Shown in pieces: positions 6,881 to 13,770 of a stretch of 13,794 nucleotides of DNA (positions are counted from its first letter, which is position 1; each line of letters opens with the position of its first letter). The DNA is from DATGLW01 sp035293965 (GTDB lineage: Bacteria; Actinomycetota; Acidimicrobiia; Acidimicrobiales; RAAP-2). The stretch is from NCBI GenBank assembly GCA_035293965.1, contig DATGLW010000086.1:1-13794 (forward strand). The letters are read 5' to 3'. The position numbers were made by a program, and so were the translations under genes. The notes under the pieces are model-generated. The model was not told the origin of the DNA, did not search any database, and was given only the letters and a program-made list of their open reading frames with translations.

Positions 6881-8232
6881 CGTCGACCGACCGAGGGTCG
6901 GACGAACTCCTGGGCCTCGAAGAGGTCGGCGTCGAGCTTGAGGCCGGCGTCCTCCAGCTTGTCGGCGAAGTACGGCCGGATACCCGTCGACTTGAGGGTG
7001 CCCCGGTAGGCGCCGCTGTCGTCCACGCCCATCGAGAAGTCGAACATGAAGAGGTCCTGCATGATGATGACGTCGCCCTCCATGTGCTGGACCTCGGACA
7101 CGTGGGTCACCCGCCGCGTGCCGTCGCGGAGCCGGGCCAAATGGACGACGAGGTCGATGGCCGAGGACATCTGCTCGCGGATCACGCGCACCGGCAGGTC
7201 GAAGCCGGCCATGAGGGTCATCGTCTCCACCCGAGAGAGGGTGTCGCGCGGGCTGTTGGAGTGGATGGTGGTGAGCGAGCCCTCGTGGCCCGTGTTCATG
7301 GCCTGGAGCATGTCGAGGGCCTCGCCACCACGGCACTCCCCCACGATGATGCGGTCCGGCCGCATGCGCAGGGCGTTGCGGACCAGGTCGCGGATGGTGA
7401 CCTCGCCCCGGCCCTCGATGTTGGGCGGCCGGGCTTCGAGGGAGACAACGTGCTCCTGGCGGAGCTGGAGCTCCTTGGAGTCCTCGATGGTGACGATCCG
7501 CTCGTCGCCGGGCACGAAGGACGACAGCACGTTGAGCAGGGTCGTCTTGCCGGCGTCGGTGCCCCCCGACACGATGACGTTGAGCTTGCCGACCACGGCG
7601 GCGTCGAGGAACCTGGCCAGGGGCTCGGTGAACGTCTGGTTGGCGATCATGTCGTGGACCTGCAAGGGGTCCTTGGCGAACTTGCGAATGGTGAGGAACG
7701 GGCCGCCGATGGCGAGCGGGTGGATGACGGCGTTCACCCGGGAGCCGTCGGGCAGGCGCGCGTCGACCATCGGGGATGCCTCGTCGATCCGTCGGCTCAC
7801 CTCCCCCACGATCTTGTCGATGATGCGCCGCAGGTGCGCCTCGTCGATGAAGCTCGTGGCCGTCCGCTCGATCTTGCCCCGCCGTTCTATGTAGACGCGC
7901 CCGGGGCCGTTGACCATCACCTCGGACACGTCGGGATCGTCGAGGTAGCGCTGGATGGGCCCGTACCCGAGGACGTCGTTGGCGACGTCCTCGGCGAGGC
8001 GGGCCCGATCGGCCAGGGAGAGGGGGGTGGTCTCCTCCTCGAGGACCGCCTGGAGCTGGGCGTTCACCAGCTGGCGCATCTCGGGCGCGCTCACCCTGCC
8101 CTCGGAGAGCTCTTGACCGAGCTCCTCGATCAGGCGCTGGTGCACGCGCAGCTGGACCTCGTCGAGCGACCGCGAGCGGCGGTCCGCTCCAGTCATGACG
8201 CCCGCTTGCCGCAAATGGTCGGACAGCGACAT
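6877..8232 (-). CDS. cpaF: Tad pilus assembly ATPase CpaF/TadA
   Basis: Cytoplasmic hexameric secretion ATPase (GspE/VirB11 superfamily) that powers Flp pilus extension, and in some systems retraction. It has 451 residues. The N-terminal domain (about 25-200) includes the usual LGYGPIQRYLDDPDVSEVMVN block. The core shows Walker A GGTDAGKT at 223-230 with K229, an Asp box around E250-D251, Walker B RIIVGECRG with E299, and the His box NTGHEGSLTTIH around H316. The Walker A has Asp226 where most CpaF proteins have Gly, but the GxxxxGKT consensus is kept. The ATG at 8232 has a purine-rich GGAGGAGAAGGGG upstream. cpaE ends 28 nt before it, and tadB overlaps its stop. It has normal length and looks intact. 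Confidence 0.97.
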   Translation of the reverse strand: MSLSDHLRQAGVMTGADRRSRSLDEVQLRVHQRLIEELGQELSEGRVSAPEMRQLVNAQLQAVLEEETTPLSLADRARLAEDVANDVLGYGPIQRYLDDPDVSEVMVNGPGRVYIERRGKIERTATSFIDEAHLRRIIDKIVGEVSRRIDEASPMVDARLPDGSRVNAVIHPLAIGGPFLTIRKFAKDPLQVHDMIANQTFTEPLARFLDAAVVGKLNVIVSGGTDAGKTTLLNVLSSFVPGDERIVTIEDSKELQLRQEHVVSLEARPPNIEGRGEVTIRDLVRNALRMRPDRIIVGECRGGEALDMLQAMNTGHEGSLTTIHSNSPRDTLSRVETMTLMAGFDLPVRVIREQMSSAIDLVVHLARLRDGTRRVTHVSEVQHMEGDVIIMQDLFMFDFSMGVDDSGAYRGTLKSTGIRPYFADKLEDAGLKLDADLFEAQEFVRPSVGRR

Positions 8233-8260
8233 GTCGGTTCCCTGCCCCTTCTCCTCCGCC

Positions 8261-9475
8261 CTACGCCGTGCCTGCGCCCGGCGCGGGGACCGCCAGCGTG
8301 TCAGCGAGGGCCTCGATGACCTTGGCGAACTTCGAGCGGGGCGAGCTCATGATGACCGGCATGCCCCGGTTGACCGACTCGGCCACCACCAGCTCGCTCG
8401 GCAGGGCGGCGTCGACCTTCATCTGCAGCGCACGGCCGGCGTCGGCCTCGGTCAGGCCCACCCGGGTGTTGGCCCGGTTGAGCACGAACTTCACCCGGGA
8501 GAAGGGGATGCCGAGCACCCGCATCGTCTGGAGGCCCACCCGGGCGCTCTTGAGGCTCATGACGTCGAGGGAGGCGAGGACCAAGATGTCGTCCGCCTCC
8601 TTCAGGGAAGCCAGGGTCACCTCGCCGAAGCTGGCCGAGGTGTCCACCACGATGTAGGCGCAGTGCTCGCGCAGGACCTCGAGGATCCTCCCCAGGTCCG
8701 CCTGGCCGATCTGGTCCGCCGACCCGGGCTCGGTGGGCGCAGCCAGCACGAGCAGCCCACTCGGCTCGTGGCGAAGCAGGAGGCTGCCGAGCAGCGACCC
8801 GTCCAGCCGTTCGCCGGCCAGGACCGCCTCCGCGATGGTGTGCGCCGGCTGGAGCCGCAGCATGAGGGCCACGTCGCCGAACTGGAGGTCGGCGTCGACG
8901 AGCACGACCGGCTGGATGGTGCGCCGGGCCAGGGCCACCGCCAGGTTGATGGCAACCACCGACTTGCCGGCGCCGCCCTTGGTGCAGAACACCGTCACGA
9001 CCCGCCCCCGGGCCGGCGGTGCCCCCGTCGCCGGGGGCGGCGGTGGCGGGGGAACAGCGGCCGCGCGCACAGGGATGCGCGACGCCGCCCGCTTGATCGC
9101 CCCGATCAGCTCGTCGTCCTCGGCGGAGACCTCGAGGACGTCGGCGACACCTGCCCGCATCGCCCGTTGCAGCAAGTCGGCGGTCAGCACGAAGACGACC
9201 ATCACCACGGCCGAGGTCGGCCGGGCCGCCAGGAGCTGCTCGACCCCCGTGAAGACGTCCTCCTCGGCGCTGGAGGGGCCGACCACCACCACGGCAGGGT
9301 CCCGGGCGTCGGTGGCGGCCATGAACGAGGACAGGTCGTCGTAGGCGGCGGCACCGATGTCGAACCGCCGGACGTGGTCGATGAGGACCGTGCGGACCTT
9401 GTCGTCGGGGTCGACGACGGCCACCGCTACCCGGCCCACGGCCATCGGCACGGGTTCGACCGGTCGCTCCGCCAC
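8261..9475 (-). CDS. cpaE: Tad pilus localisation ATPase CpaE/TadZ (MinD/ParA family with pseudo-receiver)
   Basis: Cytoplasmic protein of 404 residues that in known Tad systems places the secretion machine in the cell. The N-terminal part (about 13-130) has a receiver-like fold pattern, with acidic residues D22, D24 and D25. The phospho-acceptor position in AVVVVGPS carries Gly66 instead of Asp and no matching Lys is visible, so it looks like a pseudo-receiver. A proline-rich linker with seven consecutive prolines (142-148) follows. The P-loop domain has the deviant Walker A KGGAGKS at 166-172 (K166, K171), the switch VLVDADLQFGD (D194, D196) and Walker B YIVVDTSA. The GTG at 9475 is 2 nt after the cpaB stop. 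An in-frame ATG at 9445 (residue 11) is an alternative start that would lose only a Pro/Glu-rich tip. Confidence 0.95.
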   Translation of the reverse strand: MAERPVEPVPMAVGRVAVAVVDPDDKVRTVLIDHVRRFDIGAAAYDDLSSFMAATDARDPAVVVVGPSSAEEDVFTGVEQLLAARPTSAVVMVVFVLTADLLQRAMRAGVADVLEVSAEDDELIGAIKRAASRIPVRAAAVPPPPPPPATGAPPARGRVVTVFCTKGGAGKSVVAINLAVALARRTIQPVVLVDADLQFGDVALMLRLQPAHTIAEAVLAGERLDGSLLGSLLLRHEPSGLLVLAAPTEPGSADQIGQADLGRILEVLREHCAYIVVDTSASFGEVTLASLKEADDILVLASLDVMSLKSARVGLQTMRVLGIPFSRVKFVLNRANTRVGLTEADAGRALQMKVDAALPSELVVAESVNRGMPVIMSSPRSKFAKVIEALADTLAVPAPGAGTA

Positions 9476-9477
9476 GG

Positions 9478-10224
9478 CTACCCCGCGGCCTGCGGCCCGG
9501 CAAGAGGGTTGCTCACGCTGGCCGGCGACGAGATCACCTGGTTACCGGGCGGCACGAGCAGCATGTAGATGTCGAGGCCCGCCTGCTGGGCAAGCGCGAT
9601 CCGGGCGGCGTCCGACGGGCGGACGGCAAAGGTGTAGAGCCCGCTCGAGTTGGTGGTGGTGGTCGCCGTGGTGGTCTGCCCCTGCTGCGCCGGGACCTGG
9701 CCGACCGTGGACTGCCCGACGGCAAGGATGGGCACGTTCTGGAGCATGAAGCTCTCGGTGCCGTTGAGGTTCACGAGTAGGTCGACCTTGTCGCCGGGCT
9801 GGGGCAGGTTGGCCACACCGTGGACGGCGTCGACCGAGATGGTGACCGCCACGTCGCCCGCCGGGATGGTCCGCGAGAAGGTGACCGCCGCCTGGGAAGG
9901 GCTCACGAACATGCCGCTCACCAGCACCTGGCCCTGGGAGAAGGGGGCGATGGCCTGCTTGCCCTGCAGCACGGCGAGGTTGGTGACCGCCGTGGCCGGG
10001 CGGACCTCGGCCGGGATCTGCTTCTGGGCCAGGTACCCGCCGTTGACGGCGTCGCTCCCGGCGAGGCCGGCGGGAATGGGCTTGGTGACCACGTAGGCAG
10101 GCACGAGCTTCGCGTTGTTGTAGGCGTTGGTCTGCGCATTGTGGAGGAACACGTAGCTCAGCACCGCGGCCACGGCGCCCACAGCCACGGCGATCACCAC
10201 CACGACCGTTCGCTTGGGTGCCAT
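9478..10224 (-). CDS. cpaB: Flp pilus assembly protein CpaB/RcpC (SAF domain)
   Basis: Envelope-anchored Tad protein of 248 residues and first gene of the minus-strand operon. A basic tip is followed by one membrane anchor (about 5-27). An SAF domain (about 40-105) contains the AYVVTKPIPAG and ATAVTNLAVLQGKQAIAPF blocks. The RcpC/CpaB domain follows (about 110-225), with IPAGDVAVTISVDAVHGV and QPGDKVDLLVNLNG. A Thr-rich loop (TTTATTTT) sits before YTFAVRPSDAARIALAQQ. The ATG at 10224 is chosen over the longer open frame because a perfect AAGGAG lies 6 nt upstream. In diderm systems RcpC works with the secretin; no secretin is present here. In a monoderm it presumably acts in the cell-wall space, perhaps binding peptidoglycan through the SAF domain. 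Confidence 0.93.
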   Translation of the reverse strand: MAPKRTVVVVIAVAVGAVAAVLSYVFLHNAQTNAYNNAKLVPAYVVTKPIPAGLAGSDAVNGGYLAQKQIPAEVRPATAVTNLAVLQGKQAIAPFSQGQVLVSGMFVSPSQAAVTFSRTIPAGDVAVTISVDAVHGVANLPQPGDKVDLLVNLNGTESFMLQNVPILAVGQSTVGQVPAQQGQTTTATTTTNSSGLYTFAVRPSDAARIALAQQAGLDIYMLLVPPGNQVISSPASVSNPLAGPQAAG

Positions 10225-10304
10225 CGTCTGCTCCTTCGTCGCGCAGGGTGTGGACCCGCGGGCCCGGCGACGCCGGGGAGCTTCCCGCACACCACGACGC
10301 CCCC

Positions 10305-10320
10305 GGGTCGCGAGCGACCC
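10305..10320. promoter_or_regulatory. Palindrome GGGTCGC-GA-GCGACCC
   Basis: Perfect 7-bp arms around GA, 81 nt upstream of the cpaB start. It is probably an operator, or a 5' leader hairpin if the cpaB promoter lies further right. Its core CGCGAGCG also occurs in the hairpin after flp1 (2992-2999), which may be chance given the GC content. Confidence 0.4.
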
Positions 10321-10390
10321 CTGGCTGGTCCGCCGGCCAGAAGCGGGCCGAGTGGAGGATAGCCCACCACGACCGCCTCTCGGCTGGTTG

Positions 10391-10416
10391 GCCACAGTGT
10401 GGCGGGGCCCGGCCCC
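10391..10416. promoter_or_regulatory. Two abutting palindromes in the cpaB/tadE divergent region
   Basis: GCCACA-G-TGTGGC (10391-10403) is followed directly by GGGGCC-C-GGCCCC (10404-10416). One-nucleotide centres make these poor RNA hairpins but good candidate sites for dimeric DNA-binding proteins. They lie mid-way between the two divergent genes, just left of a CTGACA that could be a plus-strand -35. Confidence 0.4.
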
Positions 10417-10438
10417 CCTGACAATGGCGGGGCAGCCG

Positions 10439-10461
10439 CTTCGGTAGAAATGAGTCCGAAG
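10439..10461. promoter_or_regulatory. Inverted repeat CTTCGG-N11-CCGAAG upstream of tadE
   Basis: Perfect 6-bp arms around an 11-nt A-rich spacer, 82 nt before the tadE start. The spacer includes TAGAAA, a possible -10 element, so a protein bound to the arms would cover the promoter. It is followed by GACCTATCG, which resembles the CCTATCC arm upstream of flp1. Confidence 0.35.
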
Positions 10462-10543
10462 ACCTATCGAACTGGGAGAGTGTGGCCTCCGGCCCCCTTG
10501 CGCGGTGAAGGCGGCCACGTCACACTGCTGTCGGAGGAGCGGC

Positions 10544-11212
10544 ATGGACCGCGGGAGAGAGAGAAAACCTGTGGAACGGGTGGCGGATCGCCAGGCGACA
10601 TGGCTCGGCCGGGCACCTGGTCGGCCGATCCGGATGGTCCGTCATCGTTCAGTCCGCGATCGTCCGGCGCGCGACCGCGAACGTCGGGCCGACGGGGAGG
10701 ATGGAGCCTCGCTGGTCGAGTTCGCGCTCGTCCTGCCGGTGTTCGCGCTCCTCCTGTTCGCGACGATCGATTTCGGTCTCGTCTTCGCAGGCTTCGTGAC
10801 GCTACGCGGCGGCGCCGAATCCGGTGCGCGGCTCGCGTCGGTCGACCAGTACGCGTACACTGGCCCGTGCACCGGAGGGCCTGATGCCGTCACCAGGCAG
10901 ATGGTGTGCCAGGTGGTGTCGCGCATCGGGTCGACGATCGGAATCGTGACCAACAGCCTGTCGGTCGGCATCTCACTCCCTCAGGGAACGATGCAAATCG
11001 GCAACAACGTCGAAATTTGCGCCAAAGCCACATTGCACTCGACGACTGGGCTCACCGCACCCTTCCTCAATGGCAAGACGATCAGCACGTCGAGCACGGT
11101 GCGCATCGAACAGGACGCATCCACGACAGGCCAGGCATACGGACCCTTCAACGCGGCGTCACCGCCAGTCGTTGTGGGCAGCACGACCGTGAACGGGATG
11201 ACGTGCGCATGA
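10544..11212 (+). CDS. tadE: TadE-like minor pilin / pseudopilin
   Basis: Minor-pilin-like protein of 222 residues, probably processed by the prepilin peptidase and needed for Flp pilus assembly. A long basic cytoplasmic leader (about 53 residues) ends in EDG. The processing-like motif G54 followed by ASLVEF and the hydrophobic ALVLPVFALLLFATIDFG (about 61-78) are typical of the TadE family, including the invariant Glu at +5. The extracytoplasmic part has four cysteines and a Ser/Thr-rich beta-like tail. The ATG at 10544 is chosen over an in-frame GTG at 10505 because GGAGG sits 6 nt upstream; an ATG at 10634 would shorten the leader. It overlaps tadG by 4 bp (ATGA). The second half uses visibly more A/T-ending codons than the cpa genes. 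Confidence 0.9.
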   Translation: MDRGRERKPVERVADRQATWLGRAPGRPIRMVRHRSVRDRPARDRERRADGEDGASLVEFALVLPVFALLLFATIDFGLVFAGFVTLRGGAESGARLASVDQYAYTGPCTGGPDAVTRQMVCQVVSRIGSTIGIVTNSLSVGISLPQGTMQIGNNVEICAKATLHSTTGLTAPFLNGKTISTSSTVRIEQDASTTGQAYGPFNAASPPVVVGSTTVNGMTCA

Positions 11213-12582
11213 CCTGGCTGGCACCCCACCGGTCGTACCGTGAGGAACGCGGCGCAGTCCTCGTCCTCATGGCGTTGCTCCTCGTGGTCGTCTTCGGATG
11301 TGCGGCGCTCGCCATCGACCTCGGCAATGTCGCGCAGACCCACCAGGGCGCGCAGGACGCCGCAGACGCGGCGGCCATCTCGGGAGCCGAGCAGTTGTCC
11401 AGTTGGCCAACCGTCTCGGAGGGCCAGATCGTGAGCTCCGTCGAGTCATACGTGCACGAAAACCTCGCGAACGTTCCGCAGGGAAATCCAGCCGTCTGGA
11501 CCTCTTGCCCCCCCGGCAGCATTCCGCCAGGCTTCACCGCCCCGAGCGACGCGTCGGGCAACGCGCAGAATTGCATCGCCTTCAATGCCGCGACATCCCC
11601 TCGGATTATCAGCGTCGCGATCCCACCGCAACTCGTGTCGTACAGCCTCGGCAAGGCAGTCGGTGTCTCCGGGGTCAACCTCAGCGCGACGGCGACTGCC
11701 TCCATCGGGGCCGGGGGAACGGCCCCGTGCGCGCTGTGCTCCCTCGGTCAAGCCAGCCTGCAGAACGGCACCATCAACGTCAGCGGCAACAGTGTCTACG
11801 TTGACGGAACTCTCAGCTGCAACCCCCAGGGCAGCATCACGGTCACCGGCGCCGGAGCCGGCATCGAGGTCGATGCGGGGGGCGTTACCTGCGGCAAGGG
11901 GACATTCTCCCCGTCGCCCAACTGGAATGCTCCATTCATCAATGATCCGCTTGGAGGCCTGCCCGACGCCCCCAGCTTTGCGGGGCTGACAGCGCAGCCG
12001 GACTGCAGCGGTGGCACGGCGTCGCCGGGCATCTACAACAACATCGGGTCGTGCACCCTAAACCCAGGCCTGTACGTGATCGCAGGTGGTGTCTTCGGCG
12101 GGAATGGCAATACTTCAATTGCAGGCAGCGGTGTCACGGTGTACTTCACCTGCGGCACGGCTGCCGCGCCGAGGCCGTGTGCCTCTGGCGGCCAGCAAGG
12201 TGGCTCGATCAACGCAGGCGGGAGGGCGAGCATCAACCTCTCAGCGTGCCAACTCTCGGCCTGCCCCGGCGGCGCCGTGCAGAACTTGGTACTGTGGTTC
12301 GACCGGAACGACACCTCGCAGCTCGACTTCCATGGGAATGGACAATTGAGCATCGTCGGTACCGTCTACGCCAAAAGCGCTACCCTCTCCATCAAGGGCA
12401 CCCCCGCGGGCGTTGCGGGCCGTTGCGGCACTTCCTCCAACTTCTGCTCCGAGATCGTCGTGAATTCGTTCACCTTCTCGGGTCAAGGAACCTTGTCGGT
12501 CAGCTTCTCCCAGAATCAGAACGTCCTCACCACTCGGCCTGCTGCGCTCTGCACTCTCGCGGCAGCTGACCCGAACTGCTGA
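11209..12582 (+). CDS. tadG: TadG-like pilus protein with long Cys-rich beta-repeat C-terminal region
   Basis: Protein of 457 residues, coupled to tadE. The N-terminal TadG-like module (about 12-62) has one membrane segment preceded by G15, then AIDLGN (35-40) and the QDAADAAAISGAEQL block, both family hallmarks. The rest is exported and has no von Willebrand MIDAS motif, unlike many TadG proteins. It is Gly/Ser/Thr/Asn-rich with repeating short strands such as GTINVSGNSVYVDGTL, SITVTGAGAGIEV, PGLYVIAGGVFGGNG and GQLSIVGTVYAKSATLSIKG, suggesting a right-handed beta-helix. It has 17 cysteines, one in the membrane segment and 16 outside, including the last residue, so disulphide bonding is likely. 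Similar proteins are widespread next to tad genes but their role is unproven; a tip adhesin or wall-contact protein is inference. Codon use is less GC-rich than in neighbours. Confidence 0.9.
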   Translation: MTWLAPHRSYREERGAVLVLMALLLVVVFGCAALAIDLGNVAQTHQGAQDAADAAAISGAEQLSSWPTVSEGQIVSSVESYVHENLANVPQGNPAVWTSCPPGSIPPGFTAPSDASGNAQNCIAFNAATSPRIISVAIPPQLVSYSLGKAVGVSGVNLSATATASIGAGGTAPCALCSLGQASLQNGTINVSGNSVYVDGTLSCNPQGSITVTGAGAGIEVDAGGVTCGKGTFSPSPNWNAPFINDPLGGLPDAPSFAGLTAQPDCSGGTASPGIYNNIGSCTLNPGLYVIAGGVFGGNGNTSIAGSGVTVYFTCGTAAAPRPCASGGQQGGSINAGGRASINLSACQLSACPGGAVQNLVLWFDRNDTSQLDFHGNGQLSIVGTVYAKSATLSIKGTPAGVAGRCGTSSNFCSEIVVNSFTFSGQGTLSVSFSQNQNVLTTRPAALCTLAAADPNC

Positions 12583-12621
12583 CCCCCCTGCCCAGACGCT
12601 CGCAGCGGCGATCCGCCCAGC

Positions 12622-13770
12622 TCACGATCGGCGCATCTGGCCGCCAGCCACGCCCGGAGCCCCCAGGCTGCCGAGCTCGCCTCTCAGCCAGGCGAGCGTG
12701 CCGGAAGCAATGAGCAGGTCGCGGGCGAAGAAGGAGAGCGCCAGCAAGGTGCCGTACGTCCTCACGGACGCGCCGCTGAAGGAGGTCACCCAGCCTGACA
12801 GGGGGAACACGGCCGTGTTGACGGCACAGGCCAGCATCCACGCCCGCCGCACCGGGTAGAGCGCCCAGAAGGGCATGAGCCAGACCAGGTACTGCACGGA
12901 GAGCACCTTGGAACCGAGCACGATGCAGGTCAGCGAGGCAAGGATCGCCGCCTCCGTGGAAAGCCGGCGGCGCAGGTACAGCCCCCAGGTGGTGACCACG
13001 CCGAGCACCCCGGCCGCCGCGGCCGGCACGGCGAGCCAATTGCCGAGGTGGCTCACCACGTCGGTGCTGTGGAAGGCCGAGATGAAGTGCACGTGCCAGT
13101 CGAGGATCACGAGGAGCCCCGACACGGTGCTGCCGATCTCGACCGGGCGCGCCACGTAGTAGCGCGCGACGGTGCCGACCGCGTGGGGGTCGAGCAGTGC
13201 CGGCACGCCCACCACTGCCGCGCAAGCACCCGCTGCCCACAGGGCACGCCGGAGCGGAAGGCGGCCGGAGTGGCGGGTCTCGGCGACGAGCAGGATCGGC
13301 CAGAGCACGGCCGGGTACAGCTTGAGCGCCGCGCCGACGACGCTCCAGGTCCACGCGGCGGACCACCGCTGCCGGCGGGCGGCGCGATAGGACCAGAACG
13401 CTGCGGCCGTGGCGAACAGGTCGTAGCGGGCGGTGACGAACATCACCGTGCCGAGCGCCATGTACACGAGAAGCCGCCGGGCGCTGGCAGCGTCGAGGCC
13501 GGGCAGGCCCGGCACGTCGTAGCTCACCAAGAGCACCACCAGCACGACCCCGACCACGATGGCGAACGCCCAGGGGTACGCGACTGGCAGGAGCAGCGGC
13601 AGCAGGAAGAGGGCGACGGAAGGCGCCGGGTACTCCGCGGGGAAGCGGTGGAGCGGCGGCAGCTGGAGCGCCGCGTGCGCGTAGCGCGCGTACTCCTTCA
13701 GGTCGACCGAGTGGATGAGAACCGAGCCGACGACTGCCGCCATGGCCCACAACAGGAGACCAGGCACCAC
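12622..13770 (-). CDS. GT87/DUF2029-like polytopic glycosyltransferase (5' end possibly outside window)
   Basis: Multi-membrane protein of at least 382 residues with about nine to ten hydrophobic segments. The first loop VDLKEYARYAHAAL (D23, E26) followed by AEYPAPSVALFLL, the ARYDLF motif (114-119), ALKLYPAVLWPILL (K150) and KVLSVQYLVWLMPF all match the pattern of GT87/DUF2029 enzymes. In mycobacteria, members transfer mannose or arabinose from polyprenyl-phosphate carriers outside the membrane. The GTG at 13770 is the first start seen. The frame stays open to the end of the window and an ATG at 13743 would begin inside the first membrane segment, so the true start may lie beyond 13794. It converges on tadG with 39 bp between stops. 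A role in pilin or wall glycosylation is possible but rests on neighbourhood only. Confidence 0.85.
   Translation of the reverse strand: MVPGLLLWAMAAVVGSVLIHSVDLKEYARYAHAALQLPPLHRFPAEYPAPSVALFLLPLLLPVAYPWAFAIVVGVVLVVLLVSYDVPGLPGLDAASARRLLVYMALGTVMFVTARYDLFATAAAFWSYRAARRQRWSAAWTWSVVGAALKLYPAVLWPILLVAETRHSGRLPLRRALWAAGACAAVVGVPALLDPHAVGTVARYYVARPVEIGSTVSGLLVILDWHVHFISAFHSTDVVSHLGNWLAVPAAAAGVLGVVTTWGLYLRRRLSTEAAILASLTCIVLGSKVLSVQYLVWLMPFWALYPVRRAWMLACAVNTAVFPLSGWVTSFSGASVRTYGTLLALSFFARDLLIASGTLAWLRGELGSLGAPGVAGGQMRRS

Larger units (their letters stand above)
10225..10543. promoter_or_regulatory. Divergent control region between cpaB and tadE
   Basis: This 319-bp stretch has no convincing gene and should hold promoters for both the cpaB-to-tadC operon and the tadE-tadG pair. 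It contains four perfect dyads (10305-10320, 10391-10403, 10404-10416, 10439-10461). Further on the tadE side, GTGGCC near 10481 could pair with GGCCAC near 10512. A possible plus-strand promoter has -35-like CTGACA at 10418-10423 and a -10-like TAGAAA at 10445-10450, but the spacer (21 nt) is too long to be convincing. Good ribosome-binding sites end the region on both sides: AAGGAG for cpaB (10231-10236, minus) and GGAGG for tadE (10533-10537, plus). Confidence 0.6.

Noticed and set aside
6881..7336. Upstream extension of the tadB frame into cpaF
   Set aside because: The extension is a shadow of conserved cpaF sequence; the GTG at 6880 overlapping the cpaF stop gives a normal TadB.
10225..10545. 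Upstream extension of the cpaB frame through the divergent region
   Set aside because: The ATG at 10224 has a perfect AAGGAG and begins the normal CpaB membrane anchor; the extension is low-complexity and crosses the dyads.
12583..12621. Bidirectional terminator between tadG and the GT87-like gene
   Set aside because: Only a weak CGATC/GATCG pairing is visible, extending into the coding end; not enough to call a terminator.
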